DNA of 64,000 nt from Streptomyces sp. NBC_00239 (GTDB lineage Bacteria > Actinomycetota > Actinomycetes > Streptomycetales > Streptomycetaceae). Shown in pieces: positions 39,666-48,180 of the stretch (position 1 is the first letter of the stretch; each line of letters begins with the position of its first letter). Location of the stretch: assembly GCF_036194065.1 (NCBI RefSeq), contig NZ_CP108095.1, positions 2,542,001-2,606,000 on the forward strand, written 5' to 3'. The position numbers and the translations under genes are program-made. Under the pieces are notes generated by a model. That model was not told the DNA's origin and made no database searches. It saw only the letters and a program-made list of their open reading frames with translations.

Positions 39666-40469
39666 TTAGTGCTGTTGCTTCTTCCGCCGGTTGCTGACGA
39701 GCTGGCCGGCGAGGACCACCAGCACCGCGATGACGAACATCGCCGTGCCGATGACGTTGATCTGGACAGGCGTACCGCGCTGGGCCGATCCCCACACGAA
39801 CATGGGGAAGGTGACGGTGTTGCCCGAGTTGAAGTTCGTGATGATGAAGTCGTCGAAGGACAGCGCGAACGACAGCAGCGCGCCGGCCGCGATGCCGGGG
39901 GCGGCGATCGGCAGGGTCACCCGCAGGAACGTCTGCACGGGCCCGGCGTAGAGGTCCCGGGCGGCTTCCTCCAGCCTCGGGTCCATCGAGAGCACGCGCG
40001 CCTTGACGGCGGCCACGACGAAGCTGAGGCAGAACATCACGTGGGCGATGAGGATCGTCCAGAAGCCCAGCTGGATGCCCATGTTGAGGAAGAGGGCGAG
40101 CAGCGAGGCGGCCATCACGATCTCCGGCATGGCCATCGGGAGGAAGATCAGGGAGTTGATCGCCCCCCGGGACCGGAACCGGTAGCGGACCATCGCGAAG
40201 GCGATCATGGTGCCCAGGACGGTCGCGCCTATCGTCGCCCAGAGGGCGATCTGGAGGGACAGCGACAGGGAGCCGCACATGTCGGCGACCCCGCACGGGT
40301 CCTTCCAGGCGTCGAGCGAGAACTCCTGCCAGGCGTAGTTGAACCGCCCGGTGGGGTTGTTGAACGAGAAGACGGTCACGACGACGTTCGGCAGGATCAG
40401 GTAGGCGAGGGTGCCCAGACCTGCGATGACGACGAAGTTGCGCCGGAACCAGCCCACGAGAGCGCCCAT
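39666..40469 (-). CDS. potC: Polyamine ABC transporter permease PotC
   Basis: The 267-residue inner-membrane permease has six membrane segments and the EAA loop (EEAARDLYAGPVQTFLRVTLP) that docks on the ATPase. The start overlaps the potB stop by one base (TGATG), typical of tight coupling. It pairs with PotB to form the channel for putrescine/spermidine-type substrates. Confidence 0.93.
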   Translation of the reverse strand: MGALVGWFRRNFVVIAGLGTLAYLILPNVVVTVFSFNNPTGRFNYAWQEFSLDAWKDPCGVADMCGSLSLSLQIALWATIGATVLGTMIAFAMVRYRFRSRGAINSLIFLPMAMPEIVMAASLLALFLNMGIQLGFWTILIAHVMFCLSFVVAAVKARVLSMDPRLEEAARDLYAGPVQTFLRVTLPIAAPGIAAGALLSFALSFDDFIITNFNSGNTVTFPMFVWGSAQRGTPVQINVIGTAMFVIAVLVVLAGQLVSNRRKKQQH

Positions 40470-41398
40470 CAGACCAGGTCCTCCGTCCCCGCTCGGCGGA
40501 TGTAGATGGTGACCATGATCAGCACGATGGCCATGAGGATGAAGGACAGCGCGGCCGCCGTCGGGTAGTCGAGGATCCGCAGGTACTGCGACTGGATGAC
40601 GTTGCCGATCATCCGGGTGTCCGTGGAGCCGAGCAGCTCCGCGTTGACGTAGTCGCCGCTCGCCGGGATGAAGGTGAGCAGGGTCCCGGAGACCACGCCC
40701 GGCATGGAGAGCGGGAAGGTCACCCTGCGGAAGGTCGTGGAGGGGCGGGCGTACAGGTCGCCGGCCGCCTCGTGGAGGCGGGTGTCGATCCGTTCCAGCG
40801 AGGTGTAGAGCGGAAGGATCATGAACGGCAGGAAGTTGTACGTCAGACCGCAGACCACCGCGAGCGGGGTGGCGAGCACCCGGTCGCCCTGGGTCATGCC
40901 CAGCCAGCTGGTCACGTCCAGGAAGCCGACGCTGTTCAGGACGCCGACGACCGGGCCGCTGTCCGCGAGGATCGTCTTCCAGGCCAGGGTGCGGATCAGG
41001 AAGCTGGTGAAGAACGGCGCGATGACCAGGATCAGCAGCAGGTTGCGCCAGCGGCCGGCCTTGAAGGCGATCAGGTAGGCCAGCGGGTAGCCGAGCAGCA
41101 GGCAAAGCGCGGTGGCGGTGCCCGCGTACAGCAGCGAGCGCAGGAACTGCGGGTAGTACTCGGTGAAGGCGTCCCAGTAGGTCTGGAAGTGCCAGGTGAC
41201 CTTGAAGCCCTCTTCCAGGGAGCCGGTCTGCACGGACGTCGAGGCCTGGTAGACCATCGGCAGCACGAAGAAGACCAGCAGCCACAGGATGCCCGGCAGC
41301 AGCAGCCAGTACGGGACCAGCCGCTTTCGGACCGAGGGCTTGTGGACCGGCGGATCCGCCGGGAGCGCGGCGGCGGGCGGCGCCTCGGTGGCGGTCAT
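40469..41398 (-). CDS. potB: Polyamine ABC transporter permease PotB
   Basis: The 309-residue permease has a short cytosolic N-terminus, six membrane segments and the EAA loop HEAAGDLYARPSTTFRRVTFP. PFFTSFLIRTLAWKTIL is typical of PotB. It overlaps potA by four bases (ATGA at 41395-41398) and potC by one base. Confidence 0.93.
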   Translation of the reverse strand: MTATEAPPAAALPADPPVHKPSVRKRLVPYWLLLPGILWLLVFFVLPMVYQASTSVQTGSLEEGFKVTWHFQTYWDAFTEYYPQFLRSLLYAGTATALCLLLGYPLAYLIAFKAGRWRNLLLILVIAPFFTSFLIRTLAWKTILADSGPVVGVLNSVGFLDVTSWLGMTQGDRVLATPLAVVCGLTYNFLPFMILPLYTSLERIDTRLHEAAGDLYARPSTTFRRVTFPLSMPGVVSGTLLTFIPASGDYVNAELLGSTDTRMIGNVIQSQYLRILDYPTAAALSFILMAIVLIMVTIYIRRAGTEDLV

Positions 41399-42552
41399 GC
41401 GCCCTCCTCGACCGTCTCGATGCCCGCGTCGATGTCCTGGGCGGCGTCGAGTCCGAAGGTGTGCGCCGGGTTCCAGTGCAGGACCACGTCGGCGCCCGGC
41501 GCCAGGCGGGCGTCCCGCTCGATGTTCTGTACGTACACCTCCAGCTCCGGGCAGACCGGGCTGTCGATGACGAACTGGGTGGAGACGCCTATGAAGGAGG
41601 AGGCGACGATCGTGCCGGCGACCTTGTTGCGGCCGGCCGCGATGGTGTGCTCCTCGTCCGCGTGGACCAGCGAGATCTTCTCGGGGCGCACGCCGACCAG
41701 CAGCTTCCCGCCGGAGCGGGGGGTGGTCGAACATCGCTGCGCGGGCAGCCTCAGCGTGGTGCCGGCCGCGGAGACCACCACGTCCGAGGAGCCGCCGCCG
41801 GGCTCCTCGACGGCCGCCTCGATCAGGTTCGAGGTGCCGAGGAAGTTGGCGACGAAGGTGGTGCGCGGGTTCTCGTAGAGCTCGGCGGGGGCGCCCAGCT
41901 GCTCGACCCGGCCGCCGTTCATGACCGCGACCTGGTCGGCCATGGTCATGGCCTCCTCCTGGTCGTGGGTGACGTGCACGAAGGTGATGCCGACCTCGGT
42001 CTGGATGCGCTTGAGCTCCAGCTGCATCTGGCGGCGCAGCTTGAGGTCGAGTGCGCCGAGCGGCTCGTCGAGGAGCAGCACCTGGGGGTGGTTGATGAGC
42101 GCGCGGGCGACCGCCACGCGCTGCTGCTGCCCGCCGGAGAGCTGGTGCGGCTTCTTGCGGGCGTGCTCGCCGAGCTGGACCAGGTCGATCATCTCGTCGA
42201 CCTGCTTCTTGACCGACTTGATGCCGCGGCGGCGCAGGCCGAACGCGATGTTCTCGAAGATGTCCATGTGCGGGAAGAGCGCGTAGCTCTGGAAGACGGT
42301 GTTCACCGGGCGCTTGTACGGCGGCAGGTGCGTGACCGCCTGGTCGCCGAGGTGGACGGTGCCGGTGGACGGCTCCTCCAGCCCGGCGATCATGCGCAGC
42401 GTGGTGGTCTTCCCGCAGCCGGAGGCGCCGAGCAGGGCGAAGAAGGAGCCCTGCGGGATGGTGAGGTCCAGCGGGTGCACGGCGGTGAAGGAGCCGTAGT
42501 GCTTGCTGATCCCGGTGAGGCGGACATCGCCGCCCGCGGTCTTGTCAGTCAT
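41395..42552 (-). CDS. potA: Polyamine ABC transporter ATP-binding protein PotA
   Basis: The 385-residue ATPase has Walker A GASGCGKTT, Q-loop FQSYALFPHM, signature LSGGQQQR, Walker B VLLLDEP and H-loop THD, followed by a TOBE/OB regulatory domain (LVGVRPEKISL). It energises the PotBC channel. The potD gene lies 48 bases upstream. All catalytic motifs are intact, in contrast to the ABC ATPase at 57.4 kb. Confidence 0.95.
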   Translation of the reverse strand: MTDKTAGGDVRLTGISKHYGSFTAVHPLDLTIPQGSFFALLGASGCGKTTTLRMIAGLEEPSTGTVHLGDQAVTHLPPYKRPVNTVFQSYALFPHMDIFENIAFGLRRRGIKSVKKQVDEMIDLVQLGEHARKKPHQLSGGQQQRVAVARALINHPQVLLLDEPLGALDLKLRRQMQLELKRIQTEVGITFVHVTHDQEEAMTMADQVAVMNGGRVEQLGAPAELYENPRTTFVANFLGTSNLIEAAVEEPGGGSSDVVVSAAGTTLRLPAQRCSTTPRSGGKLLVGVRPEKISLVHADEEHTIAAGRNKVAGTIVASSFIGVSTQFVIDSPVCPELEVYVQNIERDARLAPGADVVLHWNPAHTFGLDAAQDIDAGIETVEEGA

Positions 42553-42600
42553 GGGTCGCGGTCCCAGGGGTGGTGTCGGAAGAAGGGGAGGGCACGCCGG

Positions 42601-43851
42601 TCAGGCGCCGATGAGCTTGGCGAACTTCTCTTCGTACGCCGTCTCTTCCGCGCTGCTGAGGGAGCGGAAGGCGTGGGACTTCGCCGCCATGGCCTTGTCC
42701 GGGACGATCAGGGTGTTGGCCGCGAGCGCCGGGTCGATCTTGGCGAGTTCGTCCTTGACCCCTTCGACGGGGCAGACGTAGTTGATGTACGCGGCGAGCT
42801 CAGCCGCGACGGGAAGCTCGTAGTAGTAGTCGATGAGCTTCTCGGCGTTGGCCTTGTGTCGGGCCTTTGCGGGCACGAGCAGGTTGTCGCTGGAGGTGAT
42901 GTAGCCGGCCGCGGGGATGGCGTACTTGATGTCCGGGTTGCCGGCCTGCAGCTGGATGACGTCACCGGCCCAGGCGACGCAGGCGGCGAGGTCGCCCTTG
43001 TCGAGGTCGGAGGTGTAGTCGTTGCCCGTGAAGCGGCGGATCTGCTTCTTGTCGACGCCCTTCTGGAGGCGGCCGATGGCCGCGTCGTAGTCGGCGTCGG
43101 TGAACGCGCCCGGGTCCTTGCCCATGTCGAGCAGGGTCATGCCGACGGTGTCGCGCATCTCGGTGAGGAAGCCCACCCGGCCCTTGAGCGACGGGTCGTC
43201 CAGGAGCTGGGTGATGGAGTCGACCTTCTTGCCGCCGGTCGCCTTGGAGTTGTAGGCGATGACGGTGGAGATGCCGGTCCACGGGTACGTGTAGGCGCGG
43301 CCCGGGTCCCAGTCGGGGGTGCGGAACTGCGGGGACAGGTTCGCGAAGGCGTGCGGCAGGTGCGCGGGGTCGAGCTTCTGAGCCCAGCCGAGCCGGATCA
43401 TGCGCCCGGCCAGCCAGTCGGTGACGACGATCAGGTCCCGGCCGGTGTCCTGGCCGGCGGCGAGCTGCGGTCGGATCTTGCCGAAGAACTCGACGTTGTC
43501 GTTGATGTCCTCGGTGTACTTGACCTTGATGCCGGTGCGCTTGGTGAAAGCCGTCAGGGTCGGACGGGTCTTCTCGTCCTCGCTGATGTCCATGTACTCG
43601 GTCCAGTTGGAGAAGGTCAGCGACTTCTCCTGGGCCGAGTGGTCGTCCGAGGCCGGTGCGTCGCCGTCGCTCCGCTTCGCGGGCGGGATCCCGCAGGCGG
43701 TCAGGCCTGCGAGGCCGCCGACGGTGAGCGCTCCGACGCCGGAGGCCCTCAGCAGCGAGCGGCGGGTGAGCGCCCCGCGGCCGCTGGTGAGACTGCGCCG
43801 CATCGCGGCAAGTTGGGCCGCGGAAAGGCGGTCGGTCTCGTACTGCTCCAT
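42601..43851 (-). CDS. potD: Polyamine ABC transporter substrate-binding lipoprotein PotD (first copy)
   Basis: The 416-residue protein has a twin-arginine-type signal (TRRSLLRASG) and a lipobox ending LTAC, so it is an exported lipoprotein. The mature part is PotD/PotF-like: LTFSNWTEYMD, TGIKVKYTEDINDN, YTYPWTGISTVIAYN. ATG at 43851 has AAAGGG eight bases upstream; the longer frame lacks support. It lies between the aldehyde dehydrogenase and potA. A paralog at 52373-53563 shares most of these motifs. Confidence 0.93.
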   Translation of the reverse strand: MEQYETDRLSAAQLAAMRRSLTSGRGALTRRSLLRASGVGALTVGGLAGLTACGIPPAKRSDGDAPASDDHSAQEKSLTFSNWTEYMDISEDEKTRPTLTAFTKRTGIKVKYTEDINDNVEFFGKIRPQLAAGQDTGRDLIVVTDWLAGRMIRLGWAQKLDPAHLPHAFANLSPQFRTPDWDPGRAYTYPWTGISTVIAYNSKATGGKKVDSITQLLDDPSLKGRVGFLTEMRDTVGMTLLDMGKDPGAFTDADYDAAIGRLQKGVDKKQIRRFTGNDYTSDLDKGDLAACVAWAGDVIQLQAGNPDIKYAIPAAGYITSSDNLLVPAKARHKANAEKLIDYYYELPVAAELAAYINYVCPVEGVKDELAKIDPALAANTLIVPDKAMAAKSHAFRSLSSAEETAYEEKFAKLIGA

Positions 43852-43900
43852 GCGCTGTGCCCTTTCGGGTGTGGTGGTCCGCTGGTCGGGCGGAGCGCTG

Positions 43901-45415
43901 CTATCGGTCCCCGAAGATCGTGCGCTGCCAGTCCTTCGCGGCCACCGCGGTGTTGTCGTACATGACGTGCTTGACCTGCGTGTACTCCTCGAACGAGTAC
44001 GCGGACATGTCCTTTCCGAAACCACTGGCCTTGTAGCCGCCGTGGGGCATCTCGCTGATGATCGGAATGTGGTCGTTGACCCAGACGCAGCCCGCCTTGA
44101 TCTCGCGGGTGGCCCGGTTCGCCCGGTAGACGTCGCGGCTCCACGCGGAGGCGGCGAGGCCGTACGGGGTGTCGTTGGCGAGCGCGATGCCCTCGTCGTC
44201 GGTGTCGAAGGGCAGCACGACCAGCACCGGGCCGAAGATCTCGGACTGGACGACCTCGCTGTCCTGCGCGGCGCCGGCGATCAGGGTGGGCCGGTAGTAC
44301 GCGCCCTCGGCAAGTTCGCCCTGCGGGGCCTCGCCGCCGGTGACGACGGTGGCGTAGCCGCGGGCGCGCTCCACGATGGCGGCGACGCGGTCGCGCTGCA
44401 CGTGGGAGACGAGCGGGCCGAGGTCGGTGCCGGGCGCGAACGGGTTGCCGAGCCGGACGGTCTCCATCAGCTCGGCGACCCGGGCGACGAAGGCGTCGTA
44501 CAGCGGGCGCTGGACGTAGGCGCGGGTGGCGGCGGTGCAGTCCTGGCCCGTGTTGATGAGCGAGCCGGCGACCGCGCCGTGCGCGGCGGCCTCCACGTCC
44601 GCGTCGTCGAACACGAGGAAGGGTGCCTTGCCGCCGAGTTCCAGGTGGAGGCGCTTCACGGTGGCGGTGGCGATCTCCGCGACCCGCTTGCCGACCGCGG
44701 TGGAGCCGGTGAAGGAGGTCATGACCACGTCGGGGTGGCCGACCAGGTGCTCGCCGGCGTCGCGGCCCGCGCCGGTGACGATGTTGATGACGCCGTCGGG
44801 GATGCCGGCCTCCTGGGCCGCCTGGGCGAACATCAGGGAGGTCAGCGGGGTCAGCTCGGCGGGCTTGAGCACGATGGTGTTGCCCGCCGCGACCGCCGGG
44901 AGGATCTTCCAGGCGGCCATCTGGAGCGGATAGTTCCACGGCGCGATCGAGCCCACCACCCCGATGGCCTCACGGCGTACGTAGGAGGTGTGGTCGCCGG
45001 AGTACTCGGCGGCCGCCTGACCCTGGAGGTGGCGTGCGGCGCCCGCGAAGAAGGCCGTGTTGTCGACCGTCCCCGGCACGTCGAACTCGGTGGTGAGCTT
45101 GAGCGGTTTGCCGCACTGGAGGGACTCCGCATACGCAAAGTCCTCCGCCTGCCCGGCGAGTACGGCGGCCAGCCGGTGCAGCGCGTCGGAGCGCTCGCCC
45201 GGGGTGGCGGCCGACCATGCCGGGAAGGCCGCCTTGGCGGCGGCGACCGCCGCGTCGACGTCCGCCGTGGAGGCGAGCTCGTAGGTGAGCACGTCCTCGC
45301 CCGTGGCCGGATCGACCACGGTGTGCGACCGTCCCGAGGTCCCGGACCTGAGCCGACCGTCGATGTACTGCGCGCCGTCTGCGAAACGGTCCTTGACCTG
45401 GAAGCGGTTGCCCAT
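43901..45415 (-). CDS. patD: Gamma-aminobutyraldehyde dehydrogenase (first copy)
   Basis: The 504-residue aldehyde dehydrogenase has APWNYPLQMAAWK, HLELGGKAP with the general-base Glu, and INTGQDCTAATR with the nucleophile Cys, close to betaine/aminobutyraldehyde dehydrogenases. It should oxidise 4-aminobutanal to GABA with NAD. ATG at 45415 is placed six bases after GGAG; a GTG one codon earlier is possible. It is the first gene of the operon with potDABC and the PuuB-like oxidase. An inverted repeat about 70-100 bases upstream may be its operator. Confidence 0.9.
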   Translation of the reverse strand: MGNRFQVKDRFADGAQYIDGRLRSGTSGRSHTVVDPATGEDVLTYELASTADVDAAVAAAKAAFPAWSAATPGERSDALHRLAAVLAGQAEDFAYAESLQCGKPLKLTTEFDVPGTVDNTAFFAGAARHLQGQAAAEYSGDHTSYVRREAIGVVGSIAPWNYPLQMAAWKILPAVAAGNTIVLKPAELTPLTSLMFAQAAQEAGIPDGVINIVTGAGRDAGEHLVGHPDVVMTSFTGSTAVGKRVAEIATATVKRLHLELGGKAPFLVFDDADVEAAAHGAVAGSLINTGQDCTAATRAYVQRPLYDAFVARVAELMETVRLGNPFAPGTDLGPLVSHVQRDRVAAIVERARGYATVVTGGEAPQGELAEGAYYRPTLIAGAAQDSEVVQSEIFGPVLVVLPFDTDDEGIALANDTPYGLAASAWSRDVYRANRATREIKAGCVWVNDHIPIISEMPHGGYKASGFGKDMSAYSFEEYTQVKHVMYDNTAVAAKDWQRTIFGDR

Positions 45416-45482
45416 CACGCTCTCCGTAGCTACAGCTCGAATTGAGTGCCGATCCTGACAGAGGCATCCGCCCCCGCCAAGT

Positions 45483-45518
45483 GATTCCGTTGTTGCCTTT
45501 TGATTACGCGACGGAATC
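45483..45518. promoter_or_regulatory. Inverted repeat between patD and the NADAR gene
   Basis: GATTCCGT (45483-45490) and ACGGAATC (45511-45518) form a perfect 8-bp inverted repeat 20 bases apart in the divergent gap (45416-45589). A second repeat, ACGCGAC/GTCGCGT (45506-45512 and 45531-45537), partly overlaps it. The intervening TTGCCTTTTGATTA is unusually AT-rich for this window. It is a candidate operator for the polyamine operon. Confidence 0.45.
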
Positions 45519-45589
45519 GGTCGACCATGTGTCGCGTCGGACCGAAAATCCCGTACGACCTGTCAGTGGCGACTGTCAGACTCGCGTGC

Positions 45590-46156
45590 ATGGAGAAGAT
45601 CGACAAGCTGATCGAGCAGGTCAATGCCGGTACACGGGTGAAGTGGCTGCCCTTCTGGGGGCACCGGCCGCGCCCCGACGGCACGCTCGGGCCCAGCTGT
45701 CTGAGCCAGTGGTGGCCCGCCCCCTTCACGGTCGGTGACGTCACCTATGCAACCGCCGAGCACTGGATGATGGCGGAGAAGGCCCGGCTGTTCGGGGACG
45801 CGGACGCCGAGGCCGCCGCGCTGCGCGCCGCCACTCCGGCGGAGGCCAAGAAGGCCGGGCGGCTGGTGCGGGGCTTCGACGGCGCGATATGGGAGCGCGA
45901 GCGCTTCGCCATCGTGGTGACCGGCAGCGTCCACAAGTTTTCGGCCACTCCGGAGCTGATGGGGTACCTGCTGGGCACCGGCGAGCGGGTGCTCGTGGAG
46001 GCCTCGCCGATGGACCGCATCTGGGGCATCGGCCTGGCGGCGGACGACGAGCGGGCCCTGGACCCGGCGCGCTGGCGGGGGCTGAACCTGCTGGGGTTCG
46101 CCCTGATGGAGGCGCGCGAGCGGCTGCGCTCGGGGGCCGGGGCGCCGACCGCCTGA
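45590..46156 (+). CDS. NADAR family protein (YbiA-like)
   Basis: The 188-residue protein shows the NADAR signatures LPFWGH near the start, TAEHWMMAEKARLF in the middle and WGIGLAADD near the C-terminus. Family members are N-glycosidases acting on riboflavin intermediates in some plants and bacteria or on ADP-ribosylated DNA/RNA bases in others. The role here is unknown, and no DarT-like toxin gene is adjacent. ATG at 45590 is chosen because the domain begins there. It is divergent from the polyamine operon. Confidence 0.9.
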   Translation: MEKIDKLIEQVNAGTRVKWLPFWGHRPRPDGTLGPSCLSQWWPAPFTVGDVTYATAEHWMMAEKARLFGDADAEAAALRAATPAEAKKAGRLVRGFDGAIWERERFAIVVTGSVHKFSATPELMGYLLGTGERVLVEASPMDRIWGIGLAADDERALDPARWRGLNLLGFALMEARERLRSGAGAPTA

Positions 46157-46207
46157 GCGGCGCCCGCGCGTGAGCCGTGCACGGCCCCCTTCAGGGGTCG
46201 CGCCGGG

Positions 46208-47026
46208 TCAGACCTTCGTCGTGCGCAGGACCTGCTCGGTCGAGTGGGTCGGCCTGCCGGACGGGCCGTCCTCCTGGTCCGGGCCTTCTCGGTCGGTGGC
46301 GATGCCGACGAGCAGGAGGGCCACGAACACGACGCCGACCAGGAGGCCGATCGCGCCGAGGATGATCCCGGCCAGCGCCTGGCCGCTGGCGGCGGCCTGG
46401 CCGCGCCGGAACCGGCCGCGCGCGATCGCCCCGCAGATCACCGCCGCCAGGCCCAAAGGCAAGCTGACGCAGAAGAACACGAGCGACAGGATGCCCAGCA
46501 CCATCGCCACCGTGCCGAGCGTGTTGTCCGGCGGGGCCTGCCCCCAGCCGTGCTGGTGCGGATGGCCCGGGTAGGGCATCCCGGGCTGCGGCGCGCCTCC
46601 GCCGGGCGGTCCCACGTAGCCGTACGTCGGCGCCCCGACGGCGGCCGGGCCCGCGTACCCGTACGCCGCCGGCGCGGGCGCCGGTGCGGGTGCGGGTGCG
46701 GGTGCGGGCGCGGGCGCGGGGTAGCCGTACTGGGGCTGCGCGGGGTAGCCGTACGCGGGCGGGTTGGGCGTCACGTACTGCTGGGGCCGCGGCGGGGTCG
46801 GGTGGGCGGGGGTCGGGTACGGCGGGGTGTCCGGGCCGGCGCCGGGCATCGCGGCCATCGTCGGCTGATCGTGCACGGACGGCGTGCCGGGGCCGGACGG
46901 CGTGGCGGGGCCGGCGGCGGGCGCGGGCCCGCCCGGCTCCTTGCCGAGCCGGACCTTCGGTTCCTCCGGCGGCGCCCAGGGATCCCGGGACGGTTCCTGC
47001 GCGGGTCCCGGATTGTGGTCGGACAT
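46208..47026 (-). CDS. DUF4190 membrane protein with Pro/Ala/Tyr-rich N-terminus
   Basis: The 272-residue protein has a disordered N-terminal half rich in Pro, Ala, Tyr and Gly, including an Ala-Pro run and repeated YGY motifs. A DUF4190 module with two membrane segments follows (NTLGTVAMVLGILSLVFF and AGIILGAIGLLVGVVFVALL). Such proteins are common in Streptomyces and have no known function. ATG at 47026 follows a G-rich site. It is divergent from the deaminase gene across 108 bases. Confidence 0.85.
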   Translation of the reverse strand: MSDHNPGPAQEPSRDPWAPPEEPKVRLGKEPGGPAPAAGPATPSGPGTPSVHDQPTMAAMPGAGPDTPPYPTPAHPTPPRPQQYVTPNPPAYGYPAQPQYGYPAPAPAPAPAPAPAPAPAAYGYAGPAAVGAPTYGYVGPPGGGAPQPGMPYPGHPHQHGWGQAPPDNTLGTVAMVLGILSLVFFCVSLPLGLAAVICGAIARGRFRRGQAAASGQALAGIILGAIGLLVGVVFVALLLVGIATDREGPDQEDGPSGRPTHSTEQVLRTTKV

Positions 47027-47134
47027 CAGTTCAGGCCCCCTCTCCTGCCGCCATGCTACGGGCTCGCCCGCGCCGCCCACCGGCCTGCCTACGATGATCC
47101 CGAACAGCCCGAATCCCCTCATCCGGAGGCCCTC

Positions 47135-48160
47135 GTGTCCGATCTCCACGCGTTCATCGCGGGACTGCCCAAAGCTGAACTGCACGTCCACCACGTCGGT
47201 TCGGCCTCTCCCCGCATCGTCGCGGAACTCGCCTCCCGGCACCCCGACTCCAAGGTCCCCACCGATCCCGAGGCGCTCGCCGACTACTTCGTCTTCACCG
47301 ACTTCGCCCACTTCATCGACGTCTACCTCTCGGTCGTCGACCTGGTGCGCACCCCCGAGGACGTCCGGCTGCTGACCTACGAGGTCGCCCGCGACATGGC
47401 CCGGCAGAACATCCGGTACGCCGAACTCACCATCACCCCGTACTCCTCCACCCGCCGCGGCATCGACGAGAAGGCCTTCATGGCCGCCATCGAGGACGCC
47501 CGCAAGGCCGCCGAGACCGAACTCGGCGTCGTGCTGCGCTGGTGCTTCGACATCCCCGGCGAGGCCGGCCTGGAGTCCGCGGCCGAGACCGCCCGCCTCG
47601 CCATCGACCTGCGCCCCGAGGGCCTGGTCTCCTTCGGGCTCGGCGGTCCCGAGATCGGCGTGCCGCGCCCGCAGTTCAAGCCGTACTTCGACCGGGCGCG
47701 CGCCGCCGGCCTGCACAGCGTGCCGCACGCGGGCGAGACCACCGGCCCGGAGACCATCTGGGACGCCATCCGCGAGCTCGGTGCCGTGCGCATCGGCCAC
47801 GGCACCAGCGCCACCCAGGACCCCGAGCTGCTCGCCTACCTGGCCGAGCACCGGATCGCCCTGGAGGTCTGCCCGACCTCCAACATCGCCACCCGCGCCG
47901 TCACCGACCTCGACCGGCACCCCGTCAAGGAGATGGTGGCCGCCGGCGTGCTCGTCACCATCAACAGCGACGACCCGCCGATGTTCGGCAGCGACCTCAA
48001 CAACGAGTACGCGGTGGCCGCCCGGCTGCTGGACCTGGACGAGCGCGGGCTGGCGCAGCTCGCGAAGAACGCCGTCGAGGCCTCGTTCCTCGACCCGGCG
48101 GGCAAGGCCGAACTGGCCGCGGAGATCGACACGTACACCGACGCGTGGCTGGCCCGCTGA
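47135..48160 (+). CDS. Adenosine deaminase superfamily enzyme, probable aminodeoxyfutalosine deaminase
   Basis: The 341-residue TIM-barrel enzyme keeps the zinc and catalytic residues of the family: HVH (His17, His19), HAGE, IGHG and NSDDPP. The usual HLDGS after the first motif reads HHVGS, a deviation from true adenosine deaminase. From memory, the S. coelicolor ortholog of this locus (SCO5662) was shown to deaminate aminodeoxyfutalosine to futalosine in menaquinone synthesis; other futalosine genes are not in this window. GTG at 47135 has CGGAGG upstream. The glycerophosphodiesterase gene follows after 20 bases. Confidence 0.85.
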   Translation: MSDLHAFIAGLPKAELHVHHVGSASPRIVAELASRHPDSKVPTDPEALADYFVFTDFAHFIDVYLSVVDLVRTPEDVRLLTYEVARDMARQNIRYAELTITPYSSTRRGIDEKAFMAAIEDARKAAETELGVVLRWCFDIPGEAGLESAAETARLAIDLRPEGLVSFGLGGPEIGVPRPQFKPYFDRARAAGLHSVPHAGETTGPETIWDAIRELGAVRIGHGTSATQDPELLAYLAEHRIALEVCPTSNIATRAVTDLDRHPVKEMVAAGVLVTINSDDPPMFGSDLNNEYAVAARLLDLDERGLAQLAKNAVEASFLDPAGKAELAAEIDTYTDAWLAR

Positions 48161-48180
48161 CGACCGCACAGAATGGGGCC

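Noticed and set aside
46181..46202. Terminator after the NADAR gene
   Set aside because: Only a five-base stem with a two-base loop and a mismatch could be drawn.
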